Source: an uncultured Eubacteriales bacterium
GTDB lineage: Bacteria; Bacillota; Clostridia; Oscillospirales; Oscillospiraceae
Assembly: GCA_900548625.1 (NCBI GenBank)
Contig: URLO01000002.1
Coordinates: 1-64,000, forward strand
Reading direction: 5' to 3'
Length of the DNA stretch: 64,000 nt
This document shows positions 16,126 to 26,870 of the stretch, in pieces. A program made the translations under genes and the position numbers. How positions within the stretch are numbered: position 1 is the stretch's first letter; every line of letters starts with the position of its first letter. Under the pieces are notes generated by a model, which searched no databases, was not told the origin of the DNA, and saw nothing but the letters and a program-made list of their open reading frames with translations.

Positions 16126-17829
16126 TTAAAGCATTGCGGTCATGGCGGCGGTCATTTCGCGCACCATTTCCTCCGCGCGCGGCATGCTGTCCGCGCGGGC
16201 GGTGTAGTAGAACTTGATCTTCGGCTCGGTGCCGGACGGACGGAGGATGACGCGGCCCTGCTCGCCGAGCGTCAGCATGACCATGTTCTCCTGCGGAAGA
16301 CCCGTCGGGCGCTGCGCGCCGCTTTCGCGGACGGTCTCGACGCCGGCGCGGAAGTCGGTCACCGCCGTGACCGGGAAGCCCGCCACCGCCTCGGGCGGCT
16401 GACGGCGCAGCGCCTCCATGAGCGCCATGCAGTGCTCCTTCTGCGCGTCAGACGTGAACTGGACGTTCTGAAGGCCGGTCGCGAAGTGACCGTATTCGTC
16501 GTACAGCCCGTCCATCACATCGCCGAGCGTCCTGCCCTCGAGCTTATAGCTCGCCGCCATCTCGGCGATCAGCATCGCGGTGACCACCGCGTCCTTGTCG
16601 CGGGCATAATCGCCCTTGAGATAGCCGCAGCTCTCCTCAAAGCCGAGCACGAAGCGCTCGGGGCAGCCCTGCTCCTCCAGCTCCAGAATGACGCCGCCGA
16701 TGTACTTGAAGCCCGTCAGCACCGTGCGCATCTCGCAGCCCAGCGCCGCCGCGATGCGGTCTGCCAGCGGCGTGGAGACGATGCTCTTGACCGCGACGGG
16801 CTTTTCCGGCAGCGTGCCGTTCTTCTTGAGGTTGCGCAGGATGTAGTCCAGCAGCAGGCAGCCCATCTCGTTGCCGGAGAGCTTGCGGAAGCCGCCCCCG
16901 ACCGGGATCGCCGCCGCGATGCGGTCGGAGTCCGGGTCGGTCGCAAGGATGATGTCGGGCCGGCACTGTGCGGCCAGCTTGTAGTTTTCATCGAACGCGG
17001 AATCCGTCTCCGGGTTCGGCGTGGGGCAGCTTGCAAACTCGCCGGAGGGAAGCCGCTGGCTTTCCGGGATGTGCAGCTCCGCGCCGAGGCGCGTCAGCAT
17101 TTCGCTGACCGGCTCGCCGCCCGCACCGCACAGCGGAGAATAGACGACCCGCAGCGCAGCCTTCTTCACGTTTTCGGGATAGATGGCCTCACGCGAGATG
17201 CGTGCATAGTAATCCTGCCAGACACTGTCGGGAATGTAGGTCACAAGCCCCTTCTCCAGCGCCTCCTCGAAGCGCAGGTGCTCCGGCTCAAAGAGGTCGA
17301 TCGTCTCGATCGCGGCGGAGACCTTTGCCGCCGGGATCTCGGTCATCTGGCCGCCGTCCGGGCCGTAGCACTTGATGCCGTTATACTCCTTTGTGTTGTG
17401 GCTGGCGGAAATGACGATGCCCGCGCTGCAATGCAGGTGCCGCACCGCAAAGGAGAGCATCGGCGTCGGGCAAAGGCGGTCATACAGATGCACATGCACG
17501 CCCGACTCTGCCAGCGCCGCCGCGCAGATCTCGGCAAAGCGGCGGGAGTTGTGACGGCAGTCATAGCCGATGGCGCAGCTCTTTTCGCCCGGAACGCCCG
17601 CGAGATACGCCGCAAGGCCGCGCGCGGTCTGGCGCACGGTGTAGGTGTTCAGATTCGCGATGCCCGCCGCCATGACGCTGCGGATGCCCGCCGTGCCGAA
17701 GGTCTGCTTGTGGCCGAAGCGCTTTTCGATCTCCTCGGGGTCGTGTTCGATGCGCTTGAGTTCTTCCAAGATCTCGCCGTCTGCGTGCTGCATCCAGCGC
17801 TCAAATTCTTTTCTTGCCTGTTCGCTCAT
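16126..17829 (-). CDS. Phosphoglucomutase/phosphomannomutase
   Basis: A 567-residue alpha-D-phosphohexomutase interconverting hexose 1- and 6-phosphates. The four-domain signature is present: substrate loop QTFGTAGIRS (about residue 43), phosphoserine loop ISASHNTKEYNG, metal loop DPDSDR, sugar loop FEESCGYL and the C-terminal phosphate loop LRPSGTEPKIKFY. ATG 17829 is chosen because GGAGG lies 9 bases upstream; an upstream extension has no ribosome site. It is a single gene transcribed away from clpB. Confidence 0.95.
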   Translation of the reverse strand: MSEQARKEFERWMQHADGEILEELKRIEHDPEEIEKRFGHKQTFGTAGIRSVMAAGIANLNTYTVRQTARGLAAYLAGVPGEKSCAIGYDCRHNSRRFAEICAAALAESGVHVHLYDRLCPTPMLSFAVRHLHCSAGIVISASHNTKEYNGIKCYGPDGGQMTEIPAAKVSAAIETIDLFEPEHLRFEEALEKGLVTYIPDSVWQDYYARISREAIYPENVKKAALRVVYSPLCGAGGEPVSEMLTRLGAELHIPESQRLPSGEFASCPTPNPETDSAFDENYKLAAQCRPDIILATDPDSDRIAAAIPVGGGFRKLSGNEMGCLLLDYILRNLKKNGTLPEKPVAVKSIVSTPLADRIAAALGCEMRTVLTGFKYIGGVILELEEQGCPERFVLGFEESCGYLKGDYARDKDAVVTAMLIAEMAASYKLEGRTLGDVMDGLYDEYGHFATGLQNVQFTSDAQKEHCMALMEALRRQPPEAVAGFPVTAVTDFRAGVETVRESGAQRPTGLPQENMVMLTLGEQGRVILRPSGTEPKIKFYYTARADSMPRAEEMVREMTAAMTAML

Positions 17830-17920
17830 ATTAGATCGCCTCCGCATAGATTTCTTGCAACAGTATAGCACAAATGCGTGGAAAATCAAACATTTTTCCG
17901 TCATACGCCGCCGCAGCGGC

Positions 17921-18089
17921 AAAGAAAACGCCGTAAGCGAGTGACCAGTTCGCTTACGGCGCTTCTAAATAAATATGAGGGGAAAATGAAAAAGTGCATA
18001 TCGCTTCTTGCATCATTATCATAGCAAGGGGATATTAAAAAACTTAGTGGCAAGTTATTAAATATGTATGAAATCCGAGAACAAATTGT
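17921..18089 (-). ncRNA. Paired intergenic element, copy A (candidate structured RNA)
   Basis: About 169 bp, closely matching (around 9 of 10 positions by eye) the reverse complement of 31580-31751. Read on the minus strand it has an extended -10-like TGCTATGAT, a hairpin of ATATC/GATAT type, a pyrimidine-rich linker and a terminator-like hairpin (CGCCGTAAGCGA / TCGCTTACGGCG) followed by T-rich sequence. It may be a small RNA gene or a non-autonomous element. No protein is encoded; the shared short frame starting MYEIREQIV diverges at the element edge. Confidence 0.4.
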
Positions 18090-18148
18090 AACCGCCGCCG
18101 ACGCTGCAATGTTAACAAAAAGATAACACTTTTACGCCCCCGGAGCTA

Positions 18149-18177
18149 TTGACAAAAAACGGAGATGGGCTTATGAT
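18149..18177 (+). promoter_or_regulatory. Consensus sigma-A promoter of clpB
   Basis: TTGACA (18149-18154), a 17-bp spacer and TATGAT (18172-18177). The predicted start of transcription is just before the CIRCE element. Confidence 0.85.
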
Positions 18178-18191
18178 GTGGACAAATGAAA

Positions 18192-18218
18192 TTAGCACTC
18201 TATATGCGAGAGTGCTAA
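18192..18218. promoter_or_regulatory. CIRCE element (HrcA operator)
   Basis: TTAGCACTC-N9-GAGTGCTAA matches the CIRCE consensus at all 18 positions. It lies between the promoter and the clpB ribosome site, so HrcA repression of clpB with heat induction is expected. The hrcA gene is outside the window. Confidence 0.97.
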
Positions 18219-18233
18219 AAGGAGGCATGAAGC

Positions 18234-20828
<2,595 letters not shown>

Positions 20829-20864
20829 GCCGCGGACGCGGCGTCCCTCCGCCGCATCGCACAA

Positions 20865-20895
20865 AAAGCCGCCGGAAATACCATCCGGCGGCTTT
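20865..20895 (+). terminator. clpB terminator hairpin
   Basis: A 12-bp stem AAAGCCGCCGGA / TCCGGCGGCTTT with a 7-base loop, 36 bases past the clpB stop. Confidence 0.8.
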
Positions 20896-20896
20896 G

Positions 20897-20987
20897 CGCT
20901 TGTCAAAAAGCTTTTTGACAAGCGCTCAAACGCGAACCGCGGGGGTCTGGTTCGCGTTTGAAAAGGCTGCACCCGGCTGCGCGCAAA
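20897..20987. repeat. Modular intergenic repeat, copy 2
   Basis: It combines the GCTTGTCAAAAAG/TTTTTGACAAGC hairpin with the module TCAAACGCGAACCGCGGG...TTCGCGTTTGAAAAGGCTGC, as in the 24.9, 44.4 and 48.4 kb copies. Confidence 0.75.
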
Positions 20988-21026
20988 ACGTGGCTGCTCC
21001 GTCATTCGGACGGAGCAGCCACGTTT
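20986..21026 (-). terminator. Terminator of the DUF1538/PII-like operon
   Basis: An 18-bp perfect stem (AAACGTGGCTGCTCCGTC and its complement) around a 5-base loop, 9 bases past the minus-strand stop at 21035. Confidence 0.85.
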
Positions 21027-21034
21027 GTATGTTC

Positions 21035-21706
21035 TTATTCCTCGTCGAACTTGCGCAGACCCGCGATCTGCGTGATCGGCAGCGAGAAGCACACCGCGCC
21101 CGCCTTCGTCTCCGGGCCGGCGTCGCGCATCACAGCGCGCATGATGCCCTCCTTCTGCTCGGCGGTGGCGACGATGTAGATCATTTCCTTTTCCTCCGCC
21201 AGCAGGACGCCGAAGAACTTCGGCGCGCTGCTCGTGCCGGTACCCTTGGCGTGCAGGACGGTGCCGCCTCTGGCGCCCGCGGAGCGCGCGGCGTCCATGA
21301 CCATGTCCGAGCAGCCCTCGTTCAGCACCACAACGATCAGCTCATGTTCAAACTGCATTTCCGGTTTTCCTCCTTCCGGGATGTGCCCGCCGGTCAGCGC
21401 GTCCAGTGAACGCGCGCCGCCGGCACTCTTGATCGGGATCGCCATCATGATACCGTTTCCGGGGATGTCGATGTAAAGCTTCAGCTTTGCAAGGCGCATG
21501 AGCTTTTTCATGCCCGAGGCACCCGTCACGGTGCTGACCACCGCCTTCGGCGTGCTTTGCAGGTTGTACAGCGAGAGATGCTCGCTCTTGGCCGTGCCGC
21601 TTGCCATGTTCGTCAGCGTCATCGGCATCGACAGCTCCCGGCAGATTTCAACGAGCTTCAGCGCACTGCGGCGCGAGACCACGCTGATCATATAATACAG
21701 CTCCAT
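21035..21706 (-). CDS. Tandem PII-like signalling protein
   Basis: A 223-residue cytosolic protein made of two PII (GlnB)-like halves. Residues about 1-105 begin ELYYMISVVSRRSALKLVEI. Residues about 118-223 begin HELIVVVLNEGCSDMVMDAA, with a T-loop-like region AGARGGTVLHAKGTG. No uridylylated T-loop Tyr is evident. ATG 21706 has GGAGG 7 bases upstream and overlaps the stop of the DUF1538 membrane gene, so the two are coupled. A sensor that gates the membrane partner, as GlnK gates AmtB, is the natural inference. Confidence 0.8.
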   Translation of the reverse strand: MELYYMISVVSRRSALKLVEICRELSMPMTLTNMASGTAKSEHLSLYNLQSTPKAVVSTVTGASGMKKLMRLAKLKLYIDIPGNGIMMAIPIKSAGGARSLDALTGGHIPEGGKPEMQFEHELIVVVLNEGCSDMVMDAARSAGARGGTVLHAKGTGTSSAPKFFGVLLAEEKEMIYIVATAEQKEGIMRAVMRDAGPETKAGAVCFSLPITQIAGLRKFDEE

Positions 21707-23229
21707 CACGCCACCTCCCAGAGCTCGATGACCGCATCGTCCGGCAGCTCCTGACCGGCAGGATGCGCCGCCTTGCGGCTCTTGACAACAAAGATCACAC
21801 CCATGATCTGCACCGTGATGAGCGGCATCATCGCCACCATCGCGACCAGACCGAACGCGTCCGTCATGACGTTTCCGCCGAGCGCGGCGCTCGCGCCCAT
21901 CGCAAACGGGAGCATGAACGTCGCCGTCAGCGGGCCGGAGGCTACGCCGCCCGAGTCAAAGGCAATGGCCGTGAACGTCGGCGGCACGAAGAACGCCAGC
22001 GCCAGCGCCACCAGATAGCCCGGCACCATAAAATACAGAATTGGAAGCCCCGTCAGCACGCGCAGCATGGCAAGGCCGTTTGCCGCCGCAACGGCGATCG
22101 AAAGGCTCAGACCCATGGCGCGCTCCGAGATCGCGCCCGCGCTCAGCTCCTCGACCTGCTTGTTGAGGACATGGACGGCAGGCTCGGCATTGATGATGAA
22201 CCAGCCCATCAGCATGGCCAGCGGGATGAGCAGATACTTCATCCAGCCCTCCGCCAGCGCGCCGCCGAGCACCTGACCCAGCGGCGAGAAGCCGACGTTC
22301 ACGCCCGTCAGGAACAGCACCAGCCCCACATACGTCAGCGCGATGCCGGCAAGGATGCGCTGGAAGGGGCGCTTTTTGATCTTCAGCGCGAAGATCTGGA
22401 ACAGCAGGAAGAACGCAAAGATCGGCGCGAGCGCCAGCGCGACCTCCGCAAGGTAGGTCGGAAGCTTCGCGATGTAATCCATACCGACCTCGACCGTGTG
22501 CGTGTATTCCTGCACCGCCGTCTCCGAGGCGGCGGCCGCGCCGCTGTCATAGACGAAGCCGAGGATCAGCACCGACAGGATCGGCCCGATCGAGCACAGC
22601 GCCACAAGGCCGAAGCTGTCGGACTTTGCGTTTTCGTCGCTTCGGATGGACGCCACGCCCACGCCGAGCGCCATGATGAACGGGACGGTCATCGGCCCGG
22701 TCGTCACGCCGCCCGAGTCAAACGCGACCGACAGGAAGCTCGGCTCTGACAGCGCCGCGAGCGTGAACACGCCCGCGTAAAAGACCACGAGCAGCCACTT
22801 GAGCGGGATCCTGAACAGGATGCGCAGCATACTGATCATCAAAAACAGGCCCACGCCCGCTGAGACCGTGATGATCAGCACCCGCGTGTCGATCTCCGGC
22901 ACATTGTTTGCCAGCACCTGAAGATCCGGCTCCGCGACCGTGATGATGACGCCCAGCAGAAAGCTCAGGCCCAGGATCACGCCCAGCTTCCGCGAGCGTG
23001 TCATGCGCGCGCCGATGTGATTTCCGATCTGCGTCATGGACAGGTCGGAGCCGAGCGTAAACAGCCCCATACCCACAACGATCATGACCGAACCGATCAG
23101 GAACGACAGCATCAGACCCGTCCCGACCGGCACCAGAAACAGGCACAGCAGTGCCACGATCAGAGTGATGGGCAGGACGGAGGCGATCGCCTCGCGCATT
23201 TTTTCCGTGATAATATTGTCTTTCGGCAA
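21706..23229 (-). CDS. DUF1538 family multi-spanning membrane protein
   Basis: A 507-residue integral membrane protein with about 12 hydrophobic segments in two related halves. Each half carries the motif AFDSGGV-x-(T/S)GP-x-T (near residues 168 and 415) followed by a Gly-rich helix and a DxFGLVA segment. This internal duplication marks DUF1538; the transported substrate is unknown. The first codon is TTG (23229) behind a GGGGG stretch; a later ATG at 23199 is the alternative. It forms a two-gene operon with the tandem PII-like protein. Confidence 0.85.
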   Translation of the reverse strand: MPKDNIITEKMREAIASVLPITLIVALLCLFLVPVGTGLMLSFLIGSVMIVVGMGLFTLGSDLSMTQIGNHIGARMTRSRKLGVILGLSFLLGVIITVAEPDLQVLANNVPEIDTRVLIITVSAGVGLFLMISMLRILFRIPLKWLLVVFYAGVFTLAALSEPSFLSVAFDSGGVTTGPMTVPFIMALGVGVASIRSDENAKSDSFGLVALCSIGPILSVLILGFVYDSGAAAASETAVQEYTHTVEVGMDYIAKLPTYLAEVALALAPIFAFFLLFQIFALKIKKRPFQRILAGIALTYVGLVLFLTGVNVGFSPLGQVLGGALAEGWMKYLLIPLAMLMGWFIINAEPAVHVLNKQVEELSAGAISERAMGLSLSIAVAAANGLAMLRVLTGLPILYFMVPGYLVALALAFFVPPTFTAIAFDSGGVASGPLTATFMLPFAMGASAALGGNVMTDAFGLVAMVAMMPLITVQIMGVIFVVKSRKAAHPAGQELPDDAVIELWEVA

Positions 23230-23367
23230 TTTTATCCCCCTAACACAGTGATATAGTAACAGTATACTGTATTTCTGGTTGGAAACCTAGTAAAAATTTG
23301 TGAACTTTTTGCTTTTTCGCATGATTCGGCGTTTTTGCGCAAAGCGCTCCCGCGCAGATGTGCAAAA

Positions 23368-23387
23368 CCCCCGACCTGCGTCGGGGG
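23368..23387 (-). terminator. Hairpin with minus-strand T run
   Basis: An 8-bp stem CCCCCGAC / GTCGGGGG with a 4-base loop, followed by T4 on the minus strand. It lies 280 bases beyond galM and may terminate its transcript. Confidence 0.6.
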
Positions 23388-23469
23388 CTGCGTTTGTTAA
23401 AAACTCTTTTTAGCAAGCTCGCGTGCCGCCCGAAAGCCGGGTGGTCGCAAAACAGTTTCCGTCGCGGCA

Positions 23470-23620
23470 CCCCTTGCCTCTCCCTGTGGGAGAGGTGGCC
23501 GAGCGCAGCGAGGCCGGAGAGGGAAAATAATGACAACTTCGCGGGCAGATGGCACCCCGCGGGCGTAAGACCCTCTCAGTCACCTGCGGTGACAGCTCTC
23601 CCAAAGGGAGAGCCAAGGGG
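23470..23620. mobile_element. MITE-like element with hairpin ends
   Basis: A 151-bp element bounded by imperfect terminal inverted repeats (CCCCTTGCCTCTCCCT left; CCCCTTGGCTCTCCCT as right-end complement). Each end also folds on itself (CTCTCCC-TGT-GGGAGAG; CTCTCCC-AAA-GGGAGAG). It encodes nothing. I recognise this GGGAGAG type of repeat from gut Oscillospiraceae genomes, from memory. It fills the gap between DUF1538 and galM. Confidence 0.65.
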
Positions 23621-23667
23621 GGCTGCCATAGTATGTTGGCATGAGAAATGGAGCGTATCTGTGCCGG

Positions 23668-24693
23668 TCACGCCTCCAGCGAGAAGGCGTAGACCGTCTC
23701 ACTGTCAAACGCCTCGCCGGCGCGCAGGATGCAGCTCGGCCAGTCGGGATGGTGGATGCAGTCGGGATAGTGCTGCGTTTCCAGACAGAACGCGCTGCGG
23801 TGGCCGTAGACCTGTCCGCGCTTGCCGGTGCGCGCGTCCATGCCGTTGGCGGTGTAGAGCTGCACGCCGGGCTGGTCGGTCGTCATGGTCATCACGACGC
23901 CGGTTTTCGGGGACTTCGCCACAGCCGCCGGCGCGCCCGCGTTCAGCACGAAGTTCGCGTCATAGCCGCCGCTCAGACGCACGCAGTCCTCGTCCCGGTC
24001 GGCGTCGCGGCCGATGGGCTTCATCGTGCGGAAATCCATCGCCGTTCCGGCCACGGGCGCGATCACGCCCAGCGGCAGGCAGCCCGCGTCATTCGGCGTG
24101 AAGGCGTCGGCATTCACGCACAGGAGCTGCTCCTGCACGGTGCCCTCGCCGTCGAGGTTAAAATAGCTGTGGTTCGTCAGATTCAGGATCGTGTCGCGGT
24201 CGCTCACGGCGTGGTAGCGGATGGAAAGCGCGTCGCCCTTCCACGAAAACCGCACCGAAACGGTGAGCGTGCCGGGGTAGCCCTCCTCGCCGTCGGGCGA
24301 GACGCGGGAAAAGAGCAGGCCGTCCTCGGTCTGCTCGGCGTCCCAGACGTACTTGTCAAAGCCCTTCTGACCGCCGTGGAGGTGATTTTCGCCATTGTTC
24401 CGCGCAAGCGTGTACGTCTTGCCGTTCAGCGTGAAGACGCCGCCGCCGATGCGGTTTCCGAAGCGCCCGATGGTCGCGCCGAGATAGCCGCCGTTTTCCG
24501 TGTAGCCCTCCAGCGTGTCGTAGCCGAGCACCACATCGACCGTCCTGCCGCCGCGTGCCGGAACCTCGATGGCGCGGATGGTCGCGCCGTAGTCGAGCAG
24601 CTCCGCGCGCAGGCCGCGGTCATTTTCCATCGTCCAGCAGTGTACCTGCGTGCCGTCCTTCAGCGTTCCAAAAAGTCTTTTCGTGATTTTCAT
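23668..24693 (-). CDS. galM: Aldose 1-epimerase (galactose mutarotase)
   Basis: A 341-residue GalM-fold enzyme that interconverts alpha and beta anomers of aldohexoses. It has the beta-sandwich pattern YLGATIGRFGNRI, NNGENHLHGGQKGFDK (catalytic His), LTNHSYFNL and, near the end, AFCLETQHYPD with the catalytic Glu region. Length matches the family. GGAG precedes the ATG. It stands alone, with repeats on both sides and no other galactose genes nearby. Confidence 0.95.
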   Translation of the reverse strand: MKITKRLFGTLKDGTQVHCWTMENDRGLRAELLDYGATIRAIEVPARGGRTVDVVLGYDTLEGYTENGGYLGATIGRFGNRIGGGVFTLNGKTYTLARNNGENHLHGGQKGFDKYVWDAEQTEDGLLFSRVSPDGEEGYPGTLTVSVRFSWKGDALSIRYHAVSDRDTILNLTNHSYFNLDGEGTVQEQLLCVNADAFTPNDAGCLPLGVIAPVAGTAMDFRTMKPIGRDADRDEDCVRLSGGYDANFVLNAGAPAAVAKSPKTGVVMTMTTDQPGVQLYTANGMDARTGKRGQVYGHRSAFCLETQHYPDCIHHPDWPSCILRAGEAFDSETVYAFSLEA

Positions 24694-24738
24694 ATCACAT
24701 CGTCTCCAATCTATCGTTTCTGTTGCCGTGCATTTTCA

Positions 24739-24967
24739 GAGCGTCAAAAAGCCTCGTAGAGTTCGCGCCCGCAGGCGCGAATAAAGTGTGAATCGGTTTT
24801 GTCCGGTGGCGTGTACATCGGACAAAACACACTACGCAGCGCAAGTGTGGAATTTGTGCGCAAACAGCGCACAAATTATGCGCGCCGCGCAGCGCAGCCT
24901 TTTCAAACGCGAACCCAGCCCTGCGGTTCGCGTTTGAGAGCTTGTCAAAAAGACTTTTTGACAAGCT
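24739..24967. repeat. Modular intergenic repeat, copy 3
   Basis: In reverse orientation this copy holds the CTCGTAGAGTTCGCGCCCGC end, the rare GAATCGGTTTTGTCCG module shared only with copy 1, the GTGTGGAATTTGTGCGCAA module, the CAAACGCGAACC inverted pair and the TTGTCAAAAAG hairpin. It lies between the galM start and the rny terminator. Confidence 0.8.
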
Positions 24968-24968
24968 C

Positions 24969-24999
24969 AAAATGCACGGGGCGGCTGCCCCGTGCATTT
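24969..24999 (-). terminator. rny terminator
   Basis: A stem GCACGGGGC / GCCCCGTGC with a 4-base loop, extended by AAAAT/ATTTT pairs. It is 5 bases past the minus-strand stop at 25004 and followed by a T run. Confidence 0.85.
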
Positions 25000-25003
25000 T
25001 TGC

Positions 25004-26563
25004 TTATTTTGCGTAATCGACAGCCTTCGTCTCGCGGATGACGTTGATCTTGATCTGACCGGGATACTCCAGCTCAGACTCGATCTTGCGCGCCAGATCG
25101 TGCGCCAGCAGGATCATGCTGTCCTCGGAGACCTCCTCGGGCTTGACCATGATGCGGACCTCGCGGCCGGCCTGGATGGCATAGGACTTGTCGACGCCGG
25201 GGAAGGAGTTGGTCAGCTCCTCGAGCTTCTCCAGCCGGCGGATATAGTTTTCGACATTTTCGCGTCTTGCACCGGGGCGTGCAGCGGAAATGGCGTCGGC
25301 GGCCTGAACGAGGCAGGCGACGATCGACTGCGGCTCCACATCGCCGTGGTGCGCCTCGATGGCGTTGATAACGATGGGGTTTTCCTTGTACTTGCGCGCA
25401 AGCTCCACGCCAAGCTGAACGTGGCTGCCCTCCATCTCGTGGTCAACGGACTTGCCGAGGTCATGCAGCAGACCCGCGCGCTTTGCCAGCGTCACATCGA
25501 CGCCAAGCTCGCTTGCGAGCAGACCCGCGATGTGCGCGACCTCGATGGAGTGATTCAGGACGTTCTGGCCGTAGGACGTGCGGTACTTCTGACGGCCGAG
25601 GAGCTTGATGAGCTCCGGATGCAGGTTGTGGATGCCCGTCTCGAACGTGGCGCGCTCGCCCTCGAGCTTGATCGTGTGATCGACCTCGCGGCGTGCCTTT
25701 TCGACCATGTCCTCGATGCGGGTGGGGTGGATGCGGCCGTCGGCGATGAGCTTCTCCAGCGCCAGACGCGCCACCTCGCGGCGCACCGGATCAAAGGAGG
25801 AGACGGTGATGGCCTCGGGCGTGTCGTCGATGATGAGATCGACGCCGGTGATGGTTTCGAGGGTGCGGATGTTGCGGCCCTCGCGGCCGATGATGCGGCC
25901 CTTCATTTCATCGTTGGGGAGCGGTACGACGGAGACGGTGGCCTCCGCTGCGTGATCCGCGGCACAGCGCTGGATGGCGGTGGTGATGATCTCGCGGGCC
26001 TTCTGCTCGGCCTCGTCCTTGAGCTGCGCCTCGATCTCCTTGATCTTCATGGCGGTCTCATGACGGACCTCGGACTCGACGTTGTTCAGAAGGTAGGTCT
26101 TGGCCTCCTCCTGCGTCATGCCGCTGATCTTCTCCAGCATTTCAAGCTGCCCCTTCTTGATGAGGGTGACCTCGTCCTGCTGCTTCTGCACGGCAGCGAC
26201 CTTCTTTGCGAGTTCTTCTTCCTTCTTCTCGTGGATGTCCAGCTTCTTGTCGAGAGATTCTTCCTTCTGCTGCAAGCGGCGTTCCTGCTTTTGCAGCTCG
26301 TTTCTGCGTTCCTTGTTCTCTCTTTCCTGTTCGGTACGCGTTTTATGGATCTCTTCCTTGGCTTCCAGCAGCATTTCGCGCTTCTTGTTCTCGCCGCCCT
26401 TGATGGCTTCGTTGATGATGCGCTTGGCTTCTTCTTCGGCGCTGCCGATCTCCTTCTCAGCGACCTTTTTGCGATAGGTCACGCCGAGGATAAAGAAGAT
26501 CACGCCGCCGACGATCAGGCCGCCTGCGATGCCAAGGAGGAAGGATATCAAATCAAAGTCCAT
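25004..26563 (-). CDS. rny: Ribonuclease Y
   Basis: A 519-residue membrane-anchored endoribonuclease that initiates mRNA decay. It has one N-terminal membrane helix (residues about 4-25), a long charged coiled coil (about 30-200), a KH domain (about 210-270, GRIIGREGRNIRTLE) and an HD domain with HSIEVAHIAGLLA and LLHDLGK. ATG 26563 gives the usual family start MDFDLISFLLG. The AGGAGG lies 14 bases upstream, slightly long, and a GTG at 26578 would overlap it. A consensus promoter lies at 26680-26708. Confidence 0.97.
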   Translation of the reverse strand: MDFDLISFLLGIAGGLIVGGVIFFILGVTYRKKVAEKEIGSAEEEAKRIINEAIKGGENKKREMLLEAKEEIHKTRTEQERENKERRNELQKQERRLQQKEESLDKKLDIHEKKEEELAKKVAAVQKQQDEVTLIKKGQLEMLEKISGMTQEEAKTYLLNNVESEVRHETAMKIKEIEAQLKDEAEQKAREIITTAIQRCAADHAAEATVSVVPLPNDEMKGRIIGREGRNIRTLETITGVDLIIDDTPEAITVSSFDPVRREVARLALEKLIADGRIHPTRIEDMVEKARREVDHTIKLEGERATFETGIHNLHPELIKLLGRQKYRTSYGQNVLNHSIEVAHIAGLLASELGVDVTLAKRAGLLHDLGKSVDHEMEGSHVQLGVELARKYKENPIVINAIEAHHGDVEPQSIVACLVQAADAISAARPGARRENVENYIRRLEKLEELTNSFPGVDKSYAIQAGREVRIMVKPEEVSEDSMILLAHDLARKIESELEYPGQIKINVIRETKAVDYAK

Positions 26564-26679
26564 AATTTGCGGACACACCTCCTATTCATCAGTATTGGGT
26601 TAAGGATGTGATGGAATCAGTCAAGCCCGGCGTCCGCGTCCCCTACCGCGGGCGGCAGGCCATACAAATCCTACGTTAT

Positions 26680-26708
26680 ATTGTATCGTTTCCGGTGGGG
26701 CGTGTCAA
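26680..26708 (-). promoter_or_regulatory. Sigma-A promoter of rny
   Basis: On the minus strand TTGACA (26703-26708), a 17-bp spacer and TACAAT (26680-26685). It leaves a leader of roughly 110 bases. Confidence 0.8.
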
Positions 26709-26786
26709 GTTTCAATTGTGCATTTTGCCCGTCTCCGTGCCCGGAAATCTGCCGAATTTCACAGCCGCCGCCGTCCGCAGGCGCAC

Positions 26787-26828
26787 AAAAAACCGTACAG
26801 TTTCCGGGATGCGGAGGCTGTACGGTTC
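26787..26828 (-). terminator. bioY terminator
   Basis: A 10-bp stem AACCGTACAG / CTGTACGGTT, 40 bases past the bioY stop, followed on the minus strand by T6. Confidence 0.85.
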
Positions 26829-26870
26829 AAGGTGTCAAAAATGCGCGGTTGACTTTTGACGAAAAATGTG

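Noticed and set aside
18065..18127. Small ORF beginning MYEIREQIV present in both paired elements
   Set aside because: The frames diverge right after the shared nine codons at the element edge and lack ribosome sites, so it is shared DNA and not a shared peptide.
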